Below are positions 1 through 12,795 of a DNA stretch of 64,000 nucleotides, one piece after another (the stretch's first letter is position 1; each line of letters starts with the position of its first letter). The position numbers were made by a program, and so were the translations under genes. The notes beneath the pieces were generated by a model that was not told the DNA's origin, did no database searches, and saw nothing but the letters and a program-made list of their open reading frames with translations. The DNA is from Viscum album (taxonomy: Eukaryota > Streptophyta > Magnoliopsida > Santalales > Viscaceae), in contig OY728122.1 of NCBI GenBank assembly GCA_963277665.1, positions 1,981,654,883 through 1,981,718,882 of the forward strand. The letters are read 5' to 3'.

Positions 1-364
1 CATGCTCCCCTACTCCTCAGCAGCAATCAAGTACCTGTATAAGGACCCTTACCCTTATCCACACCTGCAGAAATGTAATCTGTTTGGGCCGAAGACATGA
101 CCCAAACAGGGTGTGAGAAATAAATCCCAGTAAACACCCACCAAAGGCATGTGCCCAATTGTGTGAAAATATGCTACAATAGTGTGCAGTAGTAATATTA
201 AATAAACTAAGTAGAACTCAAAAGTAACTAACTTACCAGTTATATTGCCATTTTATTATTCATTTAATCGTTCATTATTCGGAAACCACCACAGTAAATT
301 TTTATGTAAACAGTCAGTGTCCCCAGACACGCAAACCCTTACCCAAAGGTAATCAGAAATGTAA

Positions 365-520
365 CCCGCAGGGAATTTCCCACAGGCATAATAGATATTT
401 CCCTCAGGTGTACAAAGTGCCGCCCTTAGGCAAAGAGTCTGTTTCCCACAGGCACGGAAGAACTTTCCCTCAGACTAAAAGATGCACTGCCCTCAGGAAA
501 AGTAAAACACTTCCCTCGGG
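365..520. repeat. 22-bp phased CCC-N-CAGG array in the LTR fragment
   Basis: The core CCC(A/T)CAGG or a one-base variant begins at about 365, 379, 401, 423, 445, 467, 490 and 513. From 379 onward the steps are 22-23 bp. The spacer bases vary much more than the core. The matching arrays in the other LTRs of the family are at 31339-31503 and 39463-39627. Confidence 0.85.
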
Positions 521-1157
521 CTAAACAAGTAACCGGGCCATGCCCAACATATAAATAAGCAATACCCATAAAATTCCTCTCAAGGCAAAAGTAAAGCGTA
601 AAATAAACATGGCATACCCTCGGGTATCCTGGCCAAACGGCTAAACAGAGGAACGCACCCCTGGGGTGGTCCTGGATCCAATCAGTGATCCCAAACAACA
701 ATTTATTATCACATTTAAATTACCTATACAATTATAGGTATTTAATTCAACAAGGCCTCATCCGTATGACACACCATTCATGCACGCATATCACAACGGT
801 ACACAAAATGCACATCAGTTGGAAAATTAAACACCAATCCACCTACCTTAAACACCCACGAACGGTATACGTGAATGTCAATTCCAGAAATACGAAAAGA
901 CAATGTAGATATGGGTTAGAAGAAAACCCATTCAAACGTAAATAGCATTCCCTCAAGAAATAATTGGTAAGAATGGATTAAGGAGAATAGAGGGCTTACC
1001 TGTGCGGTTCAAATGAGATCGTCGGCGGAAGAATCTGATTCCTGACGTGCGCTCGGCGGATCTCCAAATCTCCGGCCTCCTCTCTTGCTCCAAAACGAAC
1101 CCAAATGCCTCCTCTACCAAAAGAGGAGGCTACTTCCAATTTTAATCGAAAAAAATC

Positions 1158-1474
1158 TACACAGCGTGTACTTCCAAGTACACGGCATGTACTTTTTCAT
1201 TTAACTATTCCTCTGGCGGCACCGCCAAACTGTTCATACGTCGACATGAGTACACGGCATGTATTCTTGACTACACGGTGTGTACTGTCACCTATCAAGC
1301 AGTGGCTTCCACCGCCTTACTGTTTCCCCTTCCGACTGACTATACAGTGTGTAAGTACCACTACATGGCTTGTAGTCAGTTTTTACACCCTTCATCGCCA
1401 ACATGGCTACACACCCTGTGCACACATCCCACATGGCCAAGGTACACGGCGTGTGGAATAGTACATGGTGTATA
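1158..1474. repeat. Four pairs of TACAC-N3-GTGTA dyads
   Basis: Thirteen-base imperfect palindromes begin at 1158/1179, 1251/1272, 1341/1362 and 1443/1462. The two members of a pair are 19-21 bp apart and pairs are 90-102 bp apart. Variants such as TACACAGCGTGTA, TACACGGCATGTA and TATACAGTGTGTA keep the outer arms and vary in the middle. Seen directly; a protein-binding role is inference. Confidence 0.85.
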
Positions 1475-1639
1475 GTCACAAAATTTAGGATTTTCCCCCA
1501 TTTTCTTTATTTTCTCAAAAACACTTAAGGAAAACAGAAAAGAAGAAACTCGTACCTCAAAATAAGAACCGAGTTCTTACAAATATCGACAAAAACATAA
1601 TTTGGTAGGATTCAATGGAATTATAAATATTTATTGAAT

Positions 1640-4340
1640 TGTGTATCCTATCTAATATCAGACAAGTATGTCTTCACTTTACCTAGTTCATGTGCACATT
1701 CAATGGAAGACATGCAAAAAAAATTATAAAGCCATCATCTCCCTCACATGTGGGGATTAAATTCCTCATATCTCTTATAGATCCCCCAAAAGGATACAAT
1801 CTAATCACAACCATATTCTTCTACGCCTTACTAGGGTAGTTAAAAATAATCCATCTACTTTTATATGTAAATATTCAGGTCTCTCCTTGGAATATTTACA
1901 AATGTTTTTGCAATTGAATGATCCTTGAATGAGACTAGGGATTCATTCTAATAGTTTTCTAAAAAAACTCATAAAGACTAAAATGGATCTATAGTCCCAA
2001 AGAAAATTTGTGTTCACTACGATATATATTGACATTAACAAAGGTTATATTCATCCTCTTGACAAACAGTCTAGAAATTCTATGCATGATATATTGTTTT
2101 TTAAAGAAATCCAGAGTGATAATCTAATAGAAACTCTTATCAAGAGGTGGTAAAGTATTTTAAAGGAATAAATAAATCTTTGTGGACTAAATAAAGTGAA
2201 AAAAACTAAAAATTATTCTACTTAATTTATATATAGAGGTAGGTGAAGAAAGTGATCTCATCCATTTTAATGTGGATATTAATATTAATTAGGATTATTT
2301 CAGTTGTGACCTAGTTTTTTAATTTAATAAACTATTTAATGAAGAAATTATTAGTTCCCAAGACAACTCACTATTTGATTTCATCAACTAGTCTTTGAGA
2401 AAAATGAATAATTCATACCTTACAGCATCTCCCATTGATCTGGAGATCAATGATGCCCTATTCTTCCTCAATATATATTATATTGTAGGTCCTGATGGCT
2501 TCACTAATAGTTGTATTATACTATTTATAGATATCTGTGTACCTAAAGTTACTCAATCTGTAAAGGAATCCTTTAAAATGTTACATCTCCCACCAATTAT
2601 TATTGAAATATTTATCATTCATATCCAAAAAAATGTGCATTCAATGGAGGTGAAATACTTCATACCTATTTTTATTGGAAATTATCTCCCTAATATTGTT
2701 GGGAAAATTATTAAAATAAAAATTGATTATATTTTCAAAGGTATTTTCTCACCCAAATAATTTGGATTCATCCCTCATAAGAAAATTCAATAAATTATAT
2801 AAACATACCTTGAGGGAGTTAATATCTAATATAAAATATCTAAATCTAGGAACATTTCTCTAATGTTGGATATATCCAAATACATTGATACTCTAAAATG
2901 GAAATTCATTTTTAAAGTCATTTTGAACTATGGGTTCTTTAAAAATATCATTACCTTTATTCACTCCTTACTTTATATATAAATGTTGAATTTCATTCTC
3001 AATGGATCTACTAAGATAATTATTAACTACTTAAGTGGCATAAGAAAAGGGGTAACTAATCTTCACTCCTAATTATTATATTCAAATAATACCTTAGTAT
3101 ATTAATTCTTAATAATGTTGATAGAAGACATATCATATATATAGAGGTGGTTAGGAACCTCATAGTTCCAACTCATTTTTTATGGTGATGATAACTTTTT
3201 TAGTCAAGAAATGATTATATGAACATAATTTGGAACATAATAAACCACTATAAAGGGATATCTAGATAGTTCATCTCATTGAACAAATCGGTTGTAATAT
3301 TTGGGAAATTGTTTTCTAAATATATGAAAAGAAACAATATATGATGTTTTCGTGTCAGGCATGGGGAGTTTCCATTAACTTTTTTGGGAATACCATTATT
3401 TTGATGAAGATTCATAGCAACATACCTATAGGACATTTCTGAAATGATTAATTCTTAGAACATTTGTTTGGACATAAAGGCTCTATCTCTAGAAAGTAAT
3501 ATTTTTCTTGTGAATAAATTTATCACATCTAGGTTTGTTAACATTTATCATGTTTATAAATGAAAAAATTATATTATTAACTAGATTTACAAACATGTTT
3601 AGAACATTATATAGAATATAACCATTAATCAAAGAAAGATTGTGATGGTTTCATAGAGAAAATGTGTTAGGACCATCTATAGGGGAGGGTCTGGTATAAA
3701 AAATCTAATATTATTTAACAAATAAATTGTGTCTACTTATATATAGAATTTTATTAATTACTATCAAGCATCAAATAATTAGATCATGAAAATGTATATT
3801 GATAGATTTTATAGGGGAATAATTTCGTTATGGAATCCTTGGTCTATCTTATAGTTATATATTTTTATATTAAGATTCTAATGAATACATAGTGGATCCC
3901 TTCAAAAAATTAAAACAATGATTTTTGGATGTAAACTAGCTCACCGCCCCCTTAATTGAAACATGCCAACCATTCCCCCTAAGTATAAAAAAAATATAAT
4001 TTCTGATTTTATTAACAATTTTAAATAGCATGAACATTTCATACCACCCATGATCAAATAGGTTTTTGACTTATACAATTTCTATGATCATGAAATTGAT
4101 TTTTAGAACCCTTCTTAGCTTCTTTCCATTAATTCAAAGTTACACTATTAACATCTATGTGGATATGGGGAAGACCAACATTGGTGGATGAATCATTTTA
4201 GTCATTCCTTGGTCACCTGATTTAGGAAGGTCCCCATTTGGAAGCTCTGGCTTAATAAGATTCAAACTGATGATAGACTCGGCCTAGATGGCTGTAAAGA
4301 TTATTTTCACTACTCACTCTTAATGGAAAATGGTGAATAA
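1640..4340 (+). mobile_element. Decayed L1-type LINE (reverse transcriptase region)
   Basis: Translation on the + strand gives, with many stops and frame changes, the conserved order of a plant L1-type LINE reverse transcriptase. At 2425-2500 is PIDLEINDALFFLN followed by GPDGFTN. At about 2760 is a FGFIPHKKIQ-like stretch, at 2860-2900 a MLDISKYIDTLKW-like stretch, and at 3000-3060 LNGSTKI..SGIRKG. The catalytic box reads YGDD at 3181-3192. At 3270-3420 are LNKSVVIF and PLTFLGIP, as in the thumb region, and a GGLGI-like block follows near 3690. The best open stretch is 2395-2760 (121 residues). I find no intact endonuclease domain upstream and no clear poly(A) end, so the boundaries are approximate. 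The element cannot encode a working protein. Confidence 0.75.
2395..2760 (+). pseudogene. LINE reverse transcriptase fingers/palm fragment
   Basis: This is the longest open piece of the LINE, 121 residues. It contains the motif normally written xGPDGFxxxF (here VGPDGFTNS) and the later segment that precedes NRL..IIS in active elements, here reading VGKIIKIKIDYIF. The family homology is clear by residue pattern, but the fragment is only a small part of a protein that is normally over 1000 residues long. The first methionine has no special support as a start. Confidence 0.7.
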
Positions 4341-4399
4341 TATTAGGTCTCAAATAATGATGGTGGACGGTCTAGAGTGGGGTGATGTCAATAGATCAT

Positions 4400-5985
4400 A
4401 TTGAAATTTGAACAAGATGAATTAATTATTCAAAATAATCATTAGTGTAAGTTATAATCTGAAAATAAAATGAGGAAGATAGAAAAAATTTATCGTAGTT
4501 CAGTCTAAAGTGGACTTGTGCTACTTTTATACCTCTTTACTCTGTCATAGATTCTCTTTTCATTATATTGATTTTTGATGGGGAATAATAAATCTATTGC
4601 AACCTACTTTCTATAGGATATATAACCAAGAAAAATTAATTTTTTATGGGGAGTTACAACTGAATTACAACATGGAAATTAGACTATAAGAGTCACAAAC
4701 CCAATAGTTCTAACATTACAATCATAGAGCCAAAAACCAAAGAATGAATGAATTCCTTTGGATGTAAAAAATGAAAAAAAAAATAAGAGCATGTGTGAGA
4801 TATGGGATTTAGTGTAATATAAATAAGAAACTAGGATGATATAGATATTGGAGGGAAAAAGAGAAGAAGAGAAGCTTGTTCTTGAGTAACATATCAAATA
4901 GTCACATAAATGAAGTAATAGTCGAAGAGGAAGTAGTTCATTACTCTATAAATCATCCATATGATGAAACAAAGATCACACATGACTTTACAAATATGTA
5001 AAACACTTTGAAAGTATAAGAATATATTCTAGAGGGAATGGAAGTGTGTGAAGTTGTTTATTGAAAATTATTCGAGGCCTCTATGCCCCCCCCCCCCTTA
5101 AATAGAGAAAAATAAAGACTAAAAAACATTTCCACAAGTAAAAAAATTCAAAACAATAATAACACATCCATGATTATTGAAACAATTGTCAATGAGATAG
5201 AAAATTAGTTTTGAGAATAATCATAAAGATATCAATTCAATAATGTTTGAATAAATTCAAAACATTGTCCTTAATAATAGTTCCATGATAAATTAAAATA
5301 ATGCAATCAAACTGTTTCCAATTTAATGAGTCACATACCAAAGTTAAAAAGATCATAAGATAATTATATTCAAAATTTGAGTATTTTTTCAGAATAATCA
5401 AGATAAATAAATTTGAAATAATCAAGACAATATTTTTATTAAATCATTTTAAAAAATTAATTTTCAATATAAATAATTTACAATAATTTAAGAAATAATT
5501 GTTTCAGAATAATTAGTAACCAATTTTAAAATAGAGAAATAAATAAAAAATGTTAATGGAATCTCAAAATAAATTTAATTAAGACTTTATAATTTAAAGG
5601 GAGAATTGTAAATAAATTTTACAATTATAAAAATTAATTTATTTTTATTAATAGTAGACGAATACAATAACTTGGATTTAGTGGTATTGTTTTGTGGAAT
5701 TTCATGATCATATTTACAAAATCACAATTTCACCATATAATCATAGTTGTAGAAGTCATACATAACTCAATGTTGTATCTCTTCATACAGTCATGATAGT
5801 TTATATGAATGAAACTTCCCAATGTAGTAAGGAAATACCTAATACATCGCTACTTTTCTATAATATCATGTGGATTTGAGAAATTGTAATTCTATAAGAG
5901 TTATTTTTGGAGAATTTTTACCAGGTTTTACAATTTTAAATATTAAAAAAAGATATATTTATCACTATTTAAAAAAATGTGTTCG
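4400..5985. other. AT-rich intergenic DNA, no gene seen
   Basis: No recognisable coding or transposon signature. It is AT-rich, with A- and T-runs and one run of twelve C at 5086-5097. The open frames at 4679-4897 and 5237-5425 have low-complexity composition and match no family I know. Confidence 0.6.
5086..5097. repeat. Poly-C run of 12
   Basis: Twelve consecutive C in a strongly AT-rich context. It could be a remnant polypurine tract on the minus strand, but no LTR edge is visible beside it. Confidence 0.7.
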
Positions 5986-5993
5986 GGGAGGCG

Positions 5994-6085
5994 TGAACCC
6001 TATTCATGCTTCTTCATTTGGTATAGAATTTTGAATGGGGTTCATGCTTTCTAGCCACAACCCCAAGTGATTTGAACCTCGTTCA
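5994..6085. repeat. Three 13-bp TGAAC-N3-GTTCA dyads, ~40-bp spacing
   Basis: TGAACCCTATTCA at 5994, TGAATGGGGTTCA at 6032 and TGAACCTCGTTCA at 6073 are spaced 38 and 41 bp. The last is a perfect dyad. The block is more GC-rich than its surroundings. The same dyad family occurs at 46237-46370 with the same spacing, so both belong to one repeat family. Confidence 0.75.
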
Positions 6086-6099
6086 CCCCTCTTAAAAAA

Positions 6100-6900
6100 T
6101 ATATATATATATATATATTAATTATTTATGTATGTGATTAATCATATAATATTTATTATTAATATTAATAATATTTATATGATTGATATTTATAAATATT
6201 TTTTTTTATATAAAATATTACCAATTAATTAATAATTATTTAGTAATAATAAAGTTTATTATTTATTATTAATTAATATTATATTATTATGTTATTAATT
6301 AATTAATAGTATAACAACTAATATTTATAATATTTTAATTATAAATATTTGCTAATTTGTTGTTAATATACTTATTAGTAATTTAGTAATACATAAAATA
6401 TTTATAAATTTTCATTTTATTATTTATTATTAATTTATAAAATATTCTTATGTTATTAATATAATTAATGGAGTTATAGCTAATATTTATTGTATAATAA
6501 TACAAATAAAATAATTTGTATTTAAGAAAATATTTACTAGTTAATAATTATCTTATTCGTAATATATCATGTTGTATTATTAATTAATTACTTATATGGG
6601 AAATAAGATAATGTTTATTATTAATATTAATAATATTTATATAATTAAAAATAATAATATGATTATTATTTTATAATAAATTTAAGATGATTATTTATTA
6701 TACATAATATGTATAATAATATTGAGTATTAATATAGATAACAAATAATAATTATTACTACTACCAACGTAGTTATTAATATTAATATTTCATAATCATT
6801 CAAAAATATTTTATGAATTTAAAATTATATAAATTTATTTATTTATGAAAAAAATATAATATATTATTATGTTTTTAAATAATGTATAAGTAATGATTGA
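6100..6900. repeat. AT-rich simple-sequence region with (TA)n
   Basis: An uninterrupted (TA)n tract at about 6100-6118 is followed by about 780 bp made almost entirely of TTAAT/ATTA/TATTAA-like words. No coding signal. Confidence 0.8.
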
Positions 6901-7470
6901 AAAAAGCAAATAACATGTATCAATATAATCTACATAGGTATCCTGTATGCTCCTTTGTGCCACATGTAGGTGTATATATATTGTGTTAATGTTGTGTATG
7001 AATATGTCTATGCTTGGGAATGTGCAGTTCCTTTGTATTATCTCTGGAACATACCTCCACATCATCATGTGTGACAGGCAATAGATATGTCGTATCATTG
7101 CTTGTACCCTATTCTGCCTCCAAGGATAGTGGTTGTTTCCTGGAACTCTCCCCAACATGTAAAGAAGGTGATTGTTATGAAAAAAATATGTAGATCAGAG
7201 GATAATAAAGAATGCAGTACAGACCAATCAACATGTATCTTTGAAACAAAAGCTAACGTTCTAATAGACTTTATATGTGCCTAGGCATATGGTTGTATAT
7301 GTGGCTCACATGCAATAGGATCTGGAAAAGCATCTAGATGGTCATGATGAACACCCTCCTATTGTGACACATATATATCCATAACATGGTCATCACCCCC
7401 TAGTGCATTTATATCAGGATCTTCACACTCATTATTTCCTAGAAAATCAAAGAATATCTCATGATAAACA
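6835..7470 (-). other. Unrecognised, moderately open segment
   Basis: Composition becomes less extreme here. Minus-strand reading gives one continuous stretch with little low complexity (LGRVPGNNHYPWRQNRVQ, then MIRHIYCLSHMMMWRYVP), and the adjoining bases up to 7470 also read with few stops. It could be a remnant of a transposon protein, since it lies just before a transposon-type repeat cluster. I cannot place it in a family. It is short (107 residues at most) and may be noise. Confidence 0.25.
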
Positions 7471-7479
7471 ATACTAAAA

Positions 7480-7690
7480 AATAGACCTTTAACAGCACTA
7501 GCCTTTATCAGCACTAAAAAATCACTAATAAAGGGTACTTTTATTAGCACTTTTTTCTAGTACGGATAAAGGGTTCCCTTTTTTAGCACTTTGGTTTAGC
7601 ACTGATAAAAGGAACCATTTATTAGCACTTTATTTTTAGCACTCATAAAGGGTAACCTTTATCAGTGCTTCATTTTTAGTGTTGGTAATG
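7480..7690. repeat. TTTATCAG/TTAGCACT subterminal-type repeat cluster
   Basis: Multiple copies of TTAGCACT, TTTATCAGTGCT, GATAAAGG and their complements occur within 210 bp, in both orientations. Clusters of this kind mark the ends of CACTA (En/Spm) elements. Near 7552-7562 the complement reads ACTAGAAAAAAGTGCT, which resembles a CACTA terminus with a mutated tip. Related clusters lie at 9102-9240 and 15490-15777. Confidence 0.6.
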
Positions 7691-9026
7691 GTCTGGAATA
7701 TAATGAAATAATTAAATAAATAAAAAATAGAAATGAGTTTATTAGAAAAATATTACAAAAATTTTAATTACATTATTATTGATAATAATGAATTAATTTA
7801 ATATAATTTATATAAATTATAATTACTAACAAATGGTATATATTAAATATATAGGTATTAGTAAAATAAAAATTAAACAAATAAAAATAAAAAATAAAAA
7901 AATTAACAAAAATAATAAACAATTTATTAATTAAATAATTATTAATAATATTAATAAATAGTATATATTAAATATAAATATGTGTGTGTGTGTGTGTGTG
8001 TATAAATATGATTTATATAATACAAACTAATTATGCTTTTCATTACGTAATATCGAGTAGTGGACATAATTGAACATCGTTTGATTATTCAATTTAACAT
8101 ATATCAAACATGTGTTATATGGATTTCACACACACACACAAATATATATAATTAATTCATTTTCATATACAATGCACACACACAAATATTTACGCAATTA
8201 ATGAAATCTTATATAGAAACACATACCCCAAATATTTATATATTTTATTCAAATTTTAGTATTCAATTTAAAAGTACATTATAACATGATACATTTAATA
8301 TATCATGTATTTAATTAATAAATTTTATTTATTTATTTCTAATTTTATTATAGCTAAGTGTTAGTTCATTTTTAATATTTTTTTTGGAATTTAATCAATT
8401 TCTATTACTTATTTATATATATTTATTTAATATGTTTTAATATTTTCAATATGTATTCATATTTATTTCAATATATATCCTTATTATTTTAATAATTCAT
8501 ATTTAATTAATAAAACTTATTCATTTTTTCAATATTTTTCAAGTGTACTCCTTTTTAATTATTCAATTTCTCTCATTTTTAGCATGCATTCACTTAGGAT
8601 TAAATATTAATTAATAATTTTAAAAATATATTTTTAAATATATATTTATAAAAAAAATATTTCTAAATGTATATTTAATATATTTATACATTTATATATT
8701 TATAATTATAAATAAATAAGTATTATTTTTTGAAAAGTATTTATATAATTATAAGTAAATAATTTTATATATTTAAATAATTATATAATTATAATAAATT
8801 TATTTAAATAATGAATATATTTAGTATATTTATATTTATATATATTTATTATATATATATAATGATTTAAATATATAAATATATAAATATTATTTTAAAA
8901 AAAGTATTTATATATTTATAAATAAGTAATTATAGATTTAAATACTTATCAAATTATAATAAATACATTTAAATATTGAATATATTTACTGCATTTATAT
9001 TTATCTGTATATATTAATTGTATTTA

Positions 9027-9074
<48 letters not shown>

Positions 9075-9101
9075 CAAAAAATATTCATAATTTATAAATC
9101 G
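7691..9101. repeat. AT-rich stretch with (TG)n and (TA)n microsatellites
   Basis: Very AT-rich. It includes a (TG)n tract at 7981-8001, short (CA)n runs at 8130-8141 and 8174-8183, and a (TA)n tract at about 9030-9070. No coding signal. Confidence 0.8.
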
Positions 9102-9240
9102 TCTATCAGTGCTAAAGTTTTAGCGTTGATACAGATTCATTTTATCAGTGTCTTTTTAGCACTGATAAAAATCACTTTTATCAACGCTGATAAAAGGGAT
9201 CCTTATTAGTGTTTTTTTTGGAATCTCTGATAAAAGTGTC
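9102..9240. repeat. CACTA-type left subterminal repeat cluster
   Basis: Tight copies of TTTATCAGTG, TTTTAGCACTGATAAAA and TTATCAACGCTGATAAAA in both orientations, directly before the leader exon. Confidence 0.65.
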
Positions 9241-9249
9241 GCAATCTAT

Positions 9250-9495
9250 TTAAAAAACCCTAACCAGTCGTGAACTAGTTACAATATCCAATGTTTTCTA
9301 TAGAATCCCTATTCTCTTGTCCTCCTCCTTGTTGAATGCAGGCTTGAATCAAGTCTCAAATCAAGGCTTCAACAATTCAAAGACTCTAATCCAAGGATGG
9401 AATGATTCAAGGGTCAAACGAATGAAACAGTCGAAAAAATTCTAGGTTTTTTATATCTATACTTTCCCCCAGACAATTCAAATCTTTAATAAAAG
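9250..9495 (+). other. Probable 5' leader exon of the CACTA element
   Basis: Right after the terminal repeats the DNA becomes less AT-rich and pyrimidine-rich (TCCTCCTCCTTG), followed by several CAA/CAAG-rich words. It ends in AAAAG|GTATG at 9496, a good plant splice donor. This is the usual layout of a transcribed CACTA leader followed by an intron. No translation start is required here. The acceptor cannot be assigned with confidence. Confidence 0.45.
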
Positions 9496-9499
9496 GTAT

Positions 9500-12400
9500 G
9501 TTATTTTATCCTCCTCCTCACTTGTTTTATTGTTTTGTTTTATTTATTTGTGTTTTTTGTTCATTTTCTCTTTATACTCATTATCCATCACCAATTTCCC
9601 TTCTAGAATGAATTTATAATTGTGGGTTTCTATGATTTTGGGTTTGTATTGACCCTTTAAGGGATTTTCTTGCTGACTTGTAGCATATTAAGAATTCCAC
9701 ACTATAGTTTGATAAATGATTCCACTTCTGAATTTATCTTAAATATGATAGATATTAGTGAAAACATAGGGAATCACTTAGTCGCCATTGGAAATTTACA
9801 ATGGGTTTTCTTCATTCATTCAACCTGATGGATGTTGAATCCAAGGATATTCTACTCAATTGAGGGTTGCCTCCTACCATTAGAATTATAAAATACTAGT
9901 CCTAATGAACATTTAATAGTGATGAGCTACTTCCTTACATGGGATAAACAATGAGAGTATGTTAGCTGAATTGTATTGATCATTTCTATAGAGTGATAAT
10001 TATGTTGGGATAACACATTAGGGAAAATATTAAACACATATATGGGAAATCCCCCAAGGATTGATCATTGTTTTTGATAATACTATATTCATAATCTTAT
10101 ATATTCATTATTGTTTTTATTTTTTCTTTATCCATTTTCAAAATCCCCCATATTATTCATTTTTTTCAAAATATATATAAAATACCAAAAAATATAATAA
10201 TGTTGTAGGAATAGTGAGTGGTCAAAAAAATCTTTAATGGAATGACCATGGCCATCAACTGTGTTGTGATAATGAGGAATATAACTATTGTTTTTTACCA
10301 CCATAATAGGTGTTTTATATACTCAACCCTATAATCTAATATAGACTTTTTTACCACATAAGGAAACTCATTCCAAATACTTCATCTTAGATTGTAATCC
10401 CCTTTAGATAATTATTTATATATATATGACTAAAAAATAATACATATGATCTCAGTATAATTATAAATGGGTGAAATTAAATAATTATCACAATGAAATT
10501 ATTTATACTTTGAGGGTCCATATATATCATAGTGAATAAACTACAAGGGTTGTTTCATTTAAATATCTAATTTATTATTTTTATTATTAACAATCTCCCC
10601 ATTATAGTTAGTAAAAAATATCTATCAATTTTATCTTTTCTTTATCAAAACATCTCAACCAACCAATTTTAAGTTAGAATTTAAAAGTATTATTTTCTAA
10701 TATGATCAATTTTTTCTTACCACAAATCAATTTCCTCTTTCAAACACAATTACTGTAAATTTTTACTGACCCCAAATTAGAATATGGTCTGGTTAGTTTT
10801 CTTTACCTTTTTAATAATATAGTCATCTTAGAAATGATACCCCACTCATTAATACATCTTAAAAATCATTTCATTTCCACCATCACACATCTAATAAACA
10901 CTATGTATATTTTACTTAAATACATCTATAAAAATATAATTCTTTAACATTACCATTTATTTCCAACATCTTTTAAATGAAAACAATTTTTCTTAAGAGA
11001 TCCACTATTTCTAAAATAATAAGTAACCTTTGAACTTGTCAACAATATTTAATTACATCAATTTACTTGTCATGTGATATAAACAACCAATATCTAATAT
11101 GAAAGTATGTTTCTTTTATAAATCCTTTAGTGTGGCATTAATAATAAATTCTTCATACATTCTATTCTTTTTCATATAAAATATTTATAATTATTTATTA
11201 ACATTCATTTATGTTTTTAGAAAATATTGAAAATAATTCATACAAATGTTTAATTTGAAACATGTTCAATAGATTTCATTGAATGGTTGAAATTCATCAT
11301 TTAATTTTACTTATGAATATTCATCTCACTTTGAAACTATTTTTGTAAGAGTGGGTCTTCTCCCATTTAACCTAAAACCTCTATATCATCCATAATTATT
11401 GTTATTTATCTAATTGTGACTAAAATTTAATACTATGTTCCAAAATAACCATAGAACCCATAATGGAAATGAAAGTGAAATTTTCTTATAAAGACTATGC
11501 TTCATCTTCTTGAAAATAATTCTTGTTTTCAACCTGACTAGAAATAAAACTTGAATCAATTTATCATCTAATAATTTTGAGATGTTTAAAACCATTATCA
11601 TTATTAGGTATATTATTTTCCTTAAATTATTTTTCTTATTCCTTATAGGTTTTTAATTGAAATTGAAATTATAATTTTGATATGTTTTTAAATATTTCAT
11701 ATAGCATTAATATTAAATGTAATTCCTTAGGTTGTTACATCACTGGTTCCAAAAAATAGAATGGAGGTTACCAAATTCTATATATGTTAGACTAATTATT
11801 AGAATTTATTTTTAGCTATTCATTATTTAAGATCTACATTTATTTTTTCCTCTTCTAGGAATCTCTTATTAACATCCATGTATTTGAAATTACTTGTTAT
11901 TTATTAAAATATTTATCAATACATTTTTATATCTTCTAATTGATGGAATGAGATTTTATTATTCCTGCTTATCATATTTGGGTTTCTTGTTACTCTTTAT
12001 TTTTCTATATTATATTTTAATTTTTATAGTGGATTTAAGAAAGAATTTATGGCCCATTTTAATAGAGGTAAGAATATTCTTAGTTATAGGATTAACAGTA
12101 TTAAATGTTATATTTCTCCTATACAAATAGAATTCATAGAGTCCCCAAGGATTCATATATCATAACATGTCACTGTTGAGACCCCTTCAATCACATAAAA
12201 AAATGTGTATGTCCCCAAAATATCACCTTAAATATTCCACAAGTTAATAACTAGTGATAATTGTGTAGTTGTCACAAATTGGAGGCATTACCCCTTTTAG
12301 AGAACACAATGGAGTACAACTGTCATCCTCATCAGCTTCATCTCCTGAACAGTTATTATTTCAATTTGTTTCATGAAACTCATCCCCCATCTATTTTATG

Positions 12401-12790
12401 TTTATTGTACAAATCTAATTAGTAGTAATCCCATGGATGAATACTGATTAGAGTATTTCATGCAACATAGGTTCATGTCTATAAGAGATCAAGGATGAGT
12501 GTCAAACAACAAAATGCAATGATAACTATTTGGGAGATGAGCTGATGAGGATGAAAATTTTCTATAACTTTTACCTTTAGATGAGTTTAGAGGATGTAAT
12601 TTACCATAGTGGATCAATTACTTTCTTAAATTAAAATACCCATTTTCTTCAAAGCATACTGAAATTATTTGAAATAATCAAATGTTGGGTTTCCCTTATT
12701 ATAATTATCTATAACATTCACCTTTGATAATTAATATATTATGTGTATTTATTTATTTTAAAAAATGAAAATTTTATTAACCCAATAGGA
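9500..12790. other. AT-rich, intron-like DNA inside the CACTA element
   Basis: About 3.3 kb of AT-rich DNA without a recognisable domain. Open frames at 11410-11601 and 11894-12130 are hydrophobic and low in complexity; I treat them as chance. It may be intron plus decayed sequence between the leader exon and the transposase exon. Confidence 0.4.
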
Positions 12791-12795
12791 TAGAT

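Larger units (their letters stand above)
1..1581 (-). repeat. LTR fragment, same family as the 30570-40694 chromovirus
   Basis: The sequence aligns by eye with the LTRs at 30570-32571 and 38693-40694, beginning about 400 bp inside them (CAAGTACCTGTAT..AGGAC) and ending in the same terminus, GAGTTCTTACA. It carries the same 22-bp CCC-N-CAGG array and the same four pairs of TACAC/GTGTA dyads. The window cuts off the rest. The next bases (AATATCGAC) do not resemble the polypyrimidine tract that borders the corresponding LTR at 32571. It is therefore either a solo LTR or the transcriptionally upstream LTR of a minus-strand element whose body lies outside the window. I see no coding potential; the short open frames here are chance products of the arrays. 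Confidence 0.9.

Noticed and set aside
11894..12130. Open frame for a small membrane protein
   Set aside because: The hydrophobic composition follows from T-rich DNA. No start context, homologue or conserved motif is visible.
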